Part shown: positions 7,943-17,729 of the stretch, one piece after another
Layout: every line of letters begins with the position of its first letter
How positions within the stretch are numbered: the first letter of the stretch is position 1
Origin: Bacteroides sp.
GTDB lineage: Bacteria; Bacteroidota; Bacteroidia; Bacteroidales; Muribaculaceae
NCBI GenBank assembly: GCA_014801605.1
Contig: JAAVDU010000005.1
Span: 1 to 17,729 of the forward strand
Direction: 5' to 3'
Length of the DNA stretch: 17,729 nucleotides
Translations under genes and position numbers: made by a program
The notes under the pieces: generated by a model
The model's database searches: none
The model's input: only the letters and a program-made list of their open reading frames with translations
Told to the model about the DNA's origin: nothing

Positions 7943-8635
7943 ATGAAACTGAGATTTTCCATACTTCTTACTCTCCTGACAATAGTGTTTTCGGGATATG
8001 CAGCCGACGACTGGGCCAATCTCGGCCGCTATATCAACGACAACAAAAAGGTGATGGCACGTGATAACAAGAAGGATCATCTTGTAGTGTTCTTAGGCAA
8101 CTCCATCACGGATGGCTGGCCTAATTCCAACAAGGCTTTTTTCGACGACAATAATTTTGTGGGTCGCGGTATCTCAGGCCAGACCACATATCAGTTCCTT
8201 GTAAGATTCTATAGCGATGTTGTCAATCTGCAACCGGAAGCTGTAGTAATCAACGGCGGCATCAACGATATAGCCGAGAACAACTACGAGTATGACGAGA
8301 CAAGGACTTTCAACAATATAAAGGCTATGGCTGAGATTGCTGATGCCAATGGGATAAAGGTTATACTTACGAGTGTGCTTCCCTCCGACAGATTCGGCTG
8401 GCGTCCGTTGAAGACAGAGATAGCCCCGAAGGTTATGTCGCTCAACGAGCGCCTGAAAGGCCTCGCCAAAGAGAAGGGTTACGCCTATGTAGACTATTTC
8501 TCGAAAATGGAGAACGGCACCACGCACGGAATGAAGGATGAATACAGCAACGACGGCGTGCATCCCACAGATGCGGGCTATCGGGTGATGGAAGCAACGG
8601 TGCTTCCGGTGGTGCGTTCGGTGGTGAAAAAATGA
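7943..8635 (+). CDS. SGNH/GDSL-family secreted acyl esterase
   Basis: This is a predicted periplasmic hydrolase that removes acyl groups, most likely acetyl, from glycan. Its 230 residues form a single SGNH domain after a signal peptide ending near SGYAA (about 1-20). All four conserved blocks are visible: GNSITDGW with nucleophile Ser54, GRGISGQTT with Gly79 as candidate oxyanion residue, GGIND with Asn108, and DGVHP with Asp204 and His207 of the catalytic triad. The start at 7943 (MKLRF...) gives the signal peptide. It is the last gene before the terminator at 8684-8715. Substrate is inferred only from the mannan-type neighbours; SGNH enzymes also act on xylan, fucose-containing and host glycans, so specificity is open. 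Confidence 0.87.
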   Translation: MKLRFSILLTLLTIVFSGYAADDWANLGRYINDNKKVMARDNKKDHLVVFLGNSITDGWPNSNKAFFDDNNFVGRGISGQTTYQFLVRFYSDVVNLQPEAVVINGGINDIAENNYEYDETRTFNNIKAMAEIADANGIKVILTSVLPSDRFGWRPLKTEIAPKVMSLNERLKGLAKEKGYAYVDYFSKMENGTTHGMKDEYSNDGVHPTDAGYRVMEATVLPVVRSVVKK

Positions 8636-8683
8636 TAAGGTCCGGGTTAAGATAAGGTAAAAATTGATTACATATAGGTTTGA

Positions 8684-8715
8684 GGGGATGAGCCAACAGG
8701 CTCATCCCCCTTTTT
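8684..8715 (+). terminator. Rho-independent terminator after the SGNH gene
   Basis: Bases 8684-8694 (GGGGATGAGCC) pair perfectly with 8699-8709 (GGCTCATCCCC) around an AACA loop, then C and TTTTT at 8711-8715. This is a textbook intrinsic terminator, 48 bases after the SGNH stop. It separates a first unit (susC to the esterase) from a second (GH97 onward). Confidence 0.93.
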
Positions 8716-8793
8716 GTCTGAAAGGATACTTTCTTGTCGCAGATTCATTCTTTTTAAGATTTTGTAAGATGCAAATGGCAGATGTTGGGGTAA

Positions 8794-8804
8794 GTTTGGC
8801 AAGA
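8794..8804 (+). repeat. 11-base motif GTTTGGCAAGA, copy 2
   Basis: This is identical to 124-134 in the susC leader. It lies 29 bases before the candidate -7 element of the second unit, a suitable place for an activator site. The copy upstream of susC is much farther from its candidate -7 element, which weakens the operator idea. Confidence 0.35.
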
Positions 8805-8833
8805 TTGAATACATTCAGAGAGAATAAAAGATA

Positions 8834-8841
8834 TAATTTTG
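8834..8841 (+). promoter_or_regulatory. Candidate -7 element for the GH97-GH92-GH2 unit
   Basis: TAATTTTG matches TAnnTTTG exactly and is the same octamer as the candidate at 419-426. As there, the nearest upstream TTG (8805-8807) is 26 bases away, so no proper -33 element is seen. Its position between the terminator and the GH97 start supports it. It would give a short leader of about 25 bases. Confidence 0.4.
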
Positions 8842-8874
8842 AGAAAAATTTCCATGAACTAACCCAATATTAGG

Positions 8875-10818
8875 ATGAAAAAAACAATATTAGCGCTCAT
8901 TGCCGCCGGATGTGTGGCAATTCCGTCGATGGGTAAGGCAACAACCTATAAGGTGGTGTCTCCTTCCGGTGATGTAGAGCTTGATGTGAATGTCGGTGAT
9001 GATGTAAACTACTCACTTTCCAGGAAAGGGAAGAGGGTAGTGGAGAATGCTGCTATCGGCATGGACTTCGGCAAGAAGAAAAATGTAAAGGTCAAAAACG
9101 CAAAAAAGGGTAGCCACAAGGGTGTGGTAAAGCCTGTGGTGCCGCTGAAGTTCTCAACGATCGACGACAACTACAATTCACTTGTGCTGAATATGGATGG
9201 TAACTATGCCATCGAGTTCCGTGTGATGGACGACGGCATAGCCCACAGATTCATCACTTCGGTGCCTGACTCAATCAATGTAATGAGCGAGACCTTTGAG
9301 CTGACAGTGCCCAAGGATGCCTACATGCACCTTCAGCAGGCAGGAGGTTTCAAGACCAGCTATGAGGAATCGTATTCCCATAAGCCTGTCAAGGACTGGA
9401 CAGGGGAGGAGAAGATGAGCACCTTGCCGGTGCTCATGGAGGATAACGGCAATGTAGCCCTTATATGCGAGACCAATCTCCGTGACTATCCCGCGTTCTT
9501 CCTGAAGGGTGACGGCAACGGTAAGTTTCATGCAATATTCCCGAAAGTGCCCCTGAAATTCGGGCCGGACGGCGACCGCAGTCTCAAGATACTTGAGGAG
9601 GCACCATATATAGCACGCACAACTGGGAAGCGTAATTTCCCCTGGCGTTACATCGTAGTCGGGGAACCGGAAGATATACTGACCAACACGATGAGCGCCA
9701 AGCTTGCCGACCAGCCTGTGGGCGACTATTCATGGGTAGAGCCCGGACAGGCCAGCTGGGAATGGTGGAACGGTGCCACCCCTTATGGTGATGATGTGAA
9801 TTTCGAGGCGGGTTGCAACCTTGACACTTATAAGTATTTTATCGATTTCGCTTCAAAATACGGTATCAAATATATCATCATGGATGAGGGCTGGGCCAAG
9901 ACAACCCTTGATCCCTTCACTCCCAATCCTGATGTAGATCTGATGGAGCTCATCCGTTACGGCAACGAGAAGGGTGTGGGTATCATACTATGGCTGACAT
10001 GGCTGTCGGTGGAGAACAACTTCGATGTGTTTGAGAAGGTGGCCGACTGGGGCATCAAGGGTCTTAAGATCGACTTCATGGACCGTAGCGATCAGTGGAT
10101 GGTGGATTACTACGAGCGAGTGGCCAAAGAGGCCGCCAAACATGGTCTGCTTGTAGATATGCACGGCTCGTTCAAGCCTGCCGGCCTGGAGGTGACATAT
10201 CCCAATCTTATCAACTATGAAGGTGTGCGCGGTATGGAGCAGATGGGTGGCTGTCGTCCCGAGAACTCAATCTATCTTCCATTCATGCGTAACGCAGTGG
10301 GTCCGCAGGACTATACTCCGGGCGCTATGATCTCGATGCAGCCCAACTGCTATCGTGCCGACCGTCCCAACTCCGCCTCAATAGGTACACGAGCTTATCA
10401 GATGGCATTGTTCACAGTGTTTGAGGGTGGCCTCCAGATGCTGGCCGATAACCCGACTCTCTACTATCGCAACAACGACTGCACGGAATTCATCACCTCG
10501 GTGCCCACCACATGGGATGAGACAGTGCCCCTCGTGGCCGAAATCGGCAAGACAGTGGCAGTGGCCAAGCGCAAGGGTGACACATGGTATATCGGTGCCA
10601 TCACCGGAAGCAACGACAAATGGAACGAATATACCCTGAATCTTGATTTCCTCGGCGACGGGGCCTACAGCATGACTGCTTTCTCCGACGGAATAAACGC
10701 CCCGACACAGGCGATGGACTACCGTAAGACCAACAGCAAGGTGAGCAAGGGTGACAAGGTAGATGTAAAACTTGCCCGTAACGGTGGCTGGACAGCAGTG
10801 CTCAAACCCACAAGATAA
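8875..10818 (+). CDS. GH97 family, retaining alpha-galactosidase type
   Basis: This is a predicted periplasmic exo-enzyme releasing alpha-linked galactose (or a related sugar). The 647 residues comprise a signal peptide (about 1-20), the GH97 N-terminal beta-sandwich (about 25-265), a TIM barrel (about 275-560, beginning near SWEWWNG) and a C-terminal beta domain. GH97 has two mechanisms: inverting SusB-like alpha-glucosidases, and retaining enzymes such as BtGH97b (BT1871) whose nucleophile is an Asp on the GLKIDF-type strand. Here GLKIDFMD supplies Asp400, and Glu455 in RGMEQ lies 55 residues later, the same spacing I recall for Asp415 and Glu470 of BtGH97b. This supports the retaining type. 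Some retaining members act on beta-L-arabinopyranosides, so galactose is likely, not proven. GH92 follows after 6 bases, so the two are one operon. Confidence 0.9.
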   Translation: MKKTILALIAAGCVAIPSMGKATTYKVVSPSGDVELDVNVGDDVNYSLSRKGKRVVENAAIGMDFGKKKNVKVKNAKKGSHKGVVKPVVPLKFSTIDDNYNSLVLNMDGNYAIEFRVMDDGIAHRFITSVPDSINVMSETFELTVPKDAYMHLQQAGGFKTSYEESYSHKPVKDWTGEEKMSTLPVLMEDNGNVALICETNLRDYPAFFLKGDGNGKFHAIFPKVPLKFGPDGDRSLKILEEAPYIARTTGKRNFPWRYIVVGEPEDILTNTMSAKLADQPVGDYSWVEPGQASWEWWNGATPYGDDVNFEAGCNLDTYKYFIDFASKYGIKYIIMDEGWAKTTLDPFTPNPDVDLMELIRYGNEKGVGIILWLTWLSVENNFDVFEKVADWGIKGLKIDFMDRSDQWMVDYYERVAKEAAKHGLLVDMHGSFKPAGLEVTYPNLINYEGVRGMEQMGGCRPENSIYLPFMRNAVGPQDYTPGAMISMQPNCYRADRPNSASIGTRAYQMALFTVFEGGLQMLADNPTLYYRNNDCTEFITSVPTTWDETVPLVAEIGKTVAVAKRKGDTWYIGAITGSNDKWNEYTLNLDFLGDGAYSMTAFSDGINAPTQAMDYRKTNSKVSKGDKVDVKLARNGGWTAVLKPTR

Positions 10819-10824
10819 GAGATT

Positions 10825-13002
10825 ATGAGAAGAATGAACAATATATTTATGATGGCCGGGCTTGCCGCCTGTGCGCTCGTGCCGTCATGCTCTTCATCAT
10901 CGGCTCAAGGTGGAGATGGAGTAACAAAATATGTAAATCCCCTTCTGGGCACAGCCACTCTCTGGGAAACGGAGGATCTCGGCTATGAACGTCATCAGAA
11001 GGCGCGCACCTGGGGAGCGGAGGTTTATCCGGGTGCGGCTCTTCCAAACGCCATGGTGCAGCTCACCCCTGTCACTATGTGGCATGCCGGAGCCGGTTAT
11101 CAGTATGAGGATACCACTATACTCGGCTTTGCCCATACCGCCATGGGCCACTGGAATCTTATGGATCTGCCCATACTTCCTGTGACCGGCTATTTCAATG
11201 CCGACAATTATGCTTCAAAATTCTCTCATAAAGATGAGTCGGCACATCCCGGTTACTATCAGGTCAAGCTTGACCGTTATAATGTGAACGCGGAGCTGAC
11301 GAGCACCCTCCATGCCGGCTATCATAAATACACTTTCAAGGAGAATGATCCCAAGCGTCTTCTTGTCAATGTGGCCCACAATCAGGGGAATGTGAGAAGA
11401 TGGGAGATGAATCAGGTAGGAGAGAATGCATTTGCCGGACGCCAGAACGGTCTTTACTATTATGCTGTGACCAATCTTCCTATCGATTCCATACAGATCA
11501 TGGGGAGCAAGGCCGACAGGGGAGTGCCTGTGGCAGTGGTAGACTTCAAGAACAATACCGGGAAGGAACCCCTCGAGGTGAAGGTGGGTATCTCCTATGT
11601 GAGCATAGATAACGCCAAGCTGAATCTTGAGAAGGAGATGCTCTCGAAGAATTTCGAGGAAGTAAGAAACGAAGCTAACGAAACCTGGGAGAATCTTCTC
11701 GCCAAAATCATGGTGGATGGCTCCACAGAGCGAGAGAAGGGCCTCTTTTACAGCACTCTCTACCGCTCGATGCTCAATCCGCGCTTGGAGAGTGATGTCA
11801 ACGGTGAATACCGCGACCGCAGAGGTGAGATAATCAAGGATGCTGATTTCGCCTACTATTCCAACCCCGCATTCTGGGATGTAGGTCGCTCCCAGCTGAT
11901 TCTTCTCGGTATGCTGCGTCCGGAGGTGATGAACGACATCATGAAGTCGACAATCGACCGTGGAGAGAAGGATAAAGGCTTCATCCCGACATATTTCCAT
12001 GGGGATTTCGCTCCCGCAGTGGTGATAGGAAGCTGGAAGCGAGGCATCAACGGCTTCGATCTGGAGAGGGCCTACAAGCTTGCGCTGAAGAGCGCCACGG
12101 AGGCCGGCGACGGAGGGAGAGCCTGGATGCAGGAATATCTCGACAAGGGGTATGTGGCAGACGTCAATCTACCTGACTGTCCCTTCTGGGAGGAGCATAA
12201 GGGTGGAGTGACAAAGACACTTGAGTATGCGTATGCCGACTATGCCGTGGCTCAGATAGCCAAGGAACTGGGCGACTCCACCAACTACAAGCTTCTGATG
12301 GACCACAGCAAGAACTACAAGAACGTGTTCAATCCTGAGAACGGTTTCTTCCAGGGCCGCATTGAGGAGGATGGTAGCTGGCTTACACCTTATGACCCCG
12401 ACATGGGATATTATCAGCATCAGTATCGTGAGGCCAATGGCTGGAACTCACTTTTCTATGCTCCCCATGATCCGGAGGGTGTAGTGGCTCTTTATCCTTC
12501 GGCCGAGGCAGTAGAGGCCAAACTCGACACTCTCTTCACGCGCCCCTACAACGGATATGAGATAGCCAATATGACCGGCTTCATCGGCAACTACTGTCAG
12601 GGGAACCAGCCGGGCCACAACATACCCTACACATACTATTTCATCGGGAAGCAGGAGAAGTCGCAGGAACGACTTAACCAGATCATGGATCGTTTCTATG
12701 ATATGGGTAAGGATAAACTGGCTTATGCCGGTATGGACGACGCCGGAGGGATGTCGGCATGGTATGTGCTCAATGCCCTCGGCATATTCACCTATTCACC
12801 GGCTGATGCGGAATATATAGTATCGGTGCCCCTCTTCAAGGAGACCAAGTTTAATCTCGGCGACAACACGTTTGAGATCAAGCGAGTGGGCGACGGTAAA
12901 AAAATCGAGAAGATTACTGTCGGTGATGATGTGCTCAACGGTTACTTCGTGCCTGATTCCCTGCTTCGTCAGGGGAAGACCCTCACCATATATACCGACT
13001 AA
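10825..13002 (+). CDS. GH92 family exo-alpha-mannosidase, variant active site
   Basis: GH92 enzymes are calcium-dependent inverting exo-alpha-mannosidases. This one has 725 residues, normal for the family: an N-terminal beta-sandwich (about 33-285; YVNPLLGT, then YPGAALPNAMVQLTPVT) and an (alpha/alpha)6 barrel (about 300-700). Glu536 in REANGW aligns with the catalytic acid in the usual EGNAW motif. The second motif reads AGMDDAGGMSAWYV, with Asp638 and Asp639, where many members have GDEDNG or GNDDCG. GNQPGHN (593-599) occupies the GNEPSHH region that contacts the +1 sugar, and MGHWN near residue 108 replaces the common SGxGC loop. A lipobox VPSC (Cys22) followed by SSSSAQGG has no acidic export signal, so a periplasm-facing lipoprotein is likely. 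ATG 10825 is used; ATG 10834 would also leave a signal. Family sure; linkage unknown. Confidence 0.9.
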   Translation: MRRMNNIFMMAGLAACALVPSCSSSSAQGGDGVTKYVNPLLGTATLWETEDLGYERHQKARTWGAEVYPGAALPNAMVQLTPVTMWHAGAGYQYEDTTILGFAHTAMGHWNLMDLPILPVTGYFNADNYASKFSHKDESAHPGYYQVKLDRYNVNAELTSTLHAGYHKYTFKENDPKRLLVNVAHNQGNVRRWEMNQVGENAFAGRQNGLYYYAVTNLPIDSIQIMGSKADRGVPVAVVDFKNNTGKEPLEVKVGISYVSIDNAKLNLEKEMLSKNFEEVRNEANETWENLLAKIMVDGSTEREKGLFYSTLYRSMLNPRLESDVNGEYRDRRGEIIKDADFAYYSNPAFWDVGRSQLILLGMLRPEVMNDIMKSTIDRGEKDKGFIPTYFHGDFAPAVVIGSWKRGINGFDLERAYKLALKSATEAGDGGRAWMQEYLDKGYVADVNLPDCPFWEEHKGGVTKTLEYAYADYAVAQIAKELGDSTNYKLLMDHSKNYKNVFNPENGFFQGRIEEDGSWLTPYDPDMGYYQHQYREANGWNSLFYAPHDPEGVVALYPSAEAVEAKLDTLFTRPYNGYEIANMTGFIGNYCQGNQPGHNIPYTYYFIGKQEKSQERLNQIMDRFYDMGKDKLAYAGMDDAGGMSAWYVLNALGIFTYSPADAEYIVSVPLFKETKFNLGDNTFEIKRVGDGKKIEKITVGDDVLNGYFVPDSLLRQGKTLTIYTD

Positions 13003-13018
13003 GCCAAAAGTAGATTAA

Positions 13019-16648
<3,630 letters not shown>

Positions 16649-16677
16649 GCTATCCCGTTTATTAGAAACAGACAGAC

Positions 16678-17729
16678 ATGTCAAGAAAAGGAATATTAAG
16701 TTTTATAGTAATGGGTGGGCTGGCCACGGCTTCAATGCCGGGTCAGACCACCCGTTATAAGTATCTGTCGGGCACCGGTGTAGACAATCCCGTCAAATGG
16801 GAGTTCTTCTGCACTGAGGGGGCCAACAGCGGGAAATGGAGCACCATCAATGTGCCGGGCCATTGGGAGACACAGGGGTTCGGAGGCTATAACTACGGAC
16901 ATGACCGCGACCCACATAATGAGCGAGGCTTCTACCGCTATGAATTCGAGGTGCCGGCCGACTGGAAAGGGAGCGAGATCTACATCAACTTCGAGGGGTG
17001 TATGACCGACACTGATGTACGCATCAACGGAGAGAGCGCGGGGCCGACACATCAGGGTTCATTTTATCCTTTCAGATACAATATCACGCCATTGCTAAAG
17101 CCCGGCAGGAACGTTCTTGAGGTGGCTGTGAGCAAGGAGTCGGCCAATCGTGATGTCAATCTTGCGGAGCGGAGGGCCGACTACTGGATCTTCGGCGGTA
17201 TATTCCGCCCGGTATATCTCACGGCACTTCCCTCCAGATATATCGACAGAGTTGCGATTGATGCGCGCCATACAGGCGACTTCCGGATGGAGATAGTGAC
17301 AAACACGCCGGATATAAAAGATCTCACCGCTGAAACCACAATCTATGATTCAAAGGGGAGGCGCGTGGCGGGTCCGTTTGCCGGCACACCATCCCGGAAA
17401 GAGGGTGTGTTTGAGATCACTGCACAGGTGAGTAATCCGGAACAGTGGACCTCGGAGACACCATCGCTGTATAAGGCAGTGACGATACTTAAGAAGGGTA
17501 AGGAGACACTTCACCACCATGATGAGAGATTCGGATTCCGCACAATAGAATTTCGTGAGCATGACGGCTTCTATGTCAATGGCAATAAGGTGAGATTCAA
17601 AGGGGTGTGCCGGCATACATTCCGTCCGGAACATGGGCGTGCCAGCAGCAAGGCTTTCGCCATAGAGGATGTGAATCTCATAAAGGAGATGAATATGAAT
17701 GCAGTCAGGATGTCGCATTATCCTCCGGA
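16678..17729 (+). CDS. GH2 family glycoside hydrolase, 5' part only
   Basis: The gene is cut by the window end: 350 full codons with no stop. ATG 16678 lies 29 bases after the previous stop, with a signal peptide over about 1-22 (MSRKGILSFIVMGGLATAS...). The GH2 sugar-binding domain covers about 30-190 (WSTINVPGHWETQGFGGYNY; FYRYEFEVPADWKGSEIYINF; RADYWIFGGIFRPVYLTALP), an immunoglobulin-like domain about 195-295 (PSLYKA; RFGFRTIEF), and the TIM barrel begins with GFYVNGNKVRFKGVCRH near 300-313. The usual NRH is CRH here (Cys311). MNMNAVRMSHYPP at the edge is the LacZ-like NxVRxSHYP strand. The acid/base and nucleophile lie beyond the window, so neither activity nor substrate can be decided; beta-galactosidase is plausible. 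It is tandem with, but clearly different from, the preceding GH2. Confidence 0.87.
   Translation, partial: MSRKGILSFIVMGGLATASMPGQTTRYKYLSGTGVDNPVKWEFFCTEGANSGKWSTINVPGHWETQGFGGYNYGHDRDPHNERGFYRYEFEVPADWKGSEIYINFEGCMTDTDVRINGESAGPTHQGSFYPFRYNITPLLKPGRNVLEVAVSKESANRDVNLAERRADYWIFGGIFRPVYLTALPSRYIDRVAIDARHTGDFRMEIVTNTPDIKDLTAETTIYDSKGRRVAGPFAGTPSRKEGVFEITAQVSNPEQWTSETPSLYKAVTILKKGKETLHHHDERFGFRTIEFREHDGFYVNGNKVRFKGVCRHTFRPEHGRASSKAFAIEDVNLIKEMNMNAVRMSHYPP

Larger units (their letters stand above)
8716..8874 (+). other. 5' region of the second transcription unit
   Basis: These 159 bases after the terminator are AT-rich and hold no credible gene; a 69-codon frame from 8664 to 8873 runs through the terminator stem and resembles nothing I recognise. 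The region carries the second copy of the 11-base motif (8794-8804) and a candidate -7 element (8834-8841), as expected for a regulated promoter serving GH97, GH92 and the GH2 genes. Confidence 0.55.

Noticed and set aside
7819..8064. 81-codon frame spanning the GH76/SGNH gap
   Set aside because: It overlaps both neighbouring genes in another frame, crosses the 7853-7921 inverted repeat and matches nothing known.
8664..8873. 69-codon frame between the SGNH and GH97 genes
   Set aside because: It reads through the perfect terminator hairpin and the promoter region and has no recognisable features.

Overview
This window looks like part of the genome of a gut Bacteroidales, and the moderately GC-rich coding style suggests Muribaculaceae (S24-7), though family level is inference. 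The grounds are an adjacent SusC/SusD pair, lipoproteins with Bacteroidota lipobox signals, dense carbohydrate-active enzymes all on the + strand, genes that start without clear Shine-Dalgarno sites, and TAnnTTTG-type promoter elements. Nearly the whole window is one polysaccharide utilisation locus (PUL), cut off at the right edge.

Layout. Positions 1-118 are the 3' end of a group II intron (ribozyme domains V and VI and a predicted 3' splice site). Positions 119-557 are a long non-coding leader with a candidate promoter. Then come susC (558-3704), susD (3719-5335), a SusE-like surface glycan-binding lipoprotein (5384-6547), a GH76 endo-alpha-1,6-mannanase lipoprotein (6645-7835) and an SGNH-family esterase (7943-8635). 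A textbook intrinsic terminator (8684-8715) closes this first unit. After a 5' region with its own candidate promoter, a second unit carries a GH97 enzyme of the retaining alpha-galactosidase type (8875-10818), a GH92 exo-alpha-mannosidase (10825-13002), a GH2 beta-galactosidase-like enzyme with an N-terminal ricin-type beta-trefoil (13100-16648), and a second GH2 enzyme truncated by the window end (16678 onward). Three strong hairpins that lack T-tracts sit in the gaps susE/GH76, GH76/SGNH and GH92/GH2.

How the genes may work together (inference from families). The surface GH76 would cut an alpha-1,6-mannan backbone held by SusD and the SusE-like protein. SusC/SusD would import the fragments. 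In the periplasm the SGNH enzyme would remove acyl groups, GH97 alpha-galactose, the GH2 enzymes beta-linked sugars such as galactose, and GH92 alpha-mannose. The first four genes match the start of the yeast alpha-mannan PULs of Bacteroides thetaiotaomicron. The added galactosidase-type enzymes point to a galactose-decorated alpha-mannan (a fungal or yeast galactomannan-like glycan) rather than plain yeast mannan. No regulator gene, tRNA, rRNA or CRISPR array is visible. The intron end and the PUL families are all known types; the less ordinary points are the particular enzyme combination, the unusual GH92 active-site motifs, and the repeated intercistronic hairpins.
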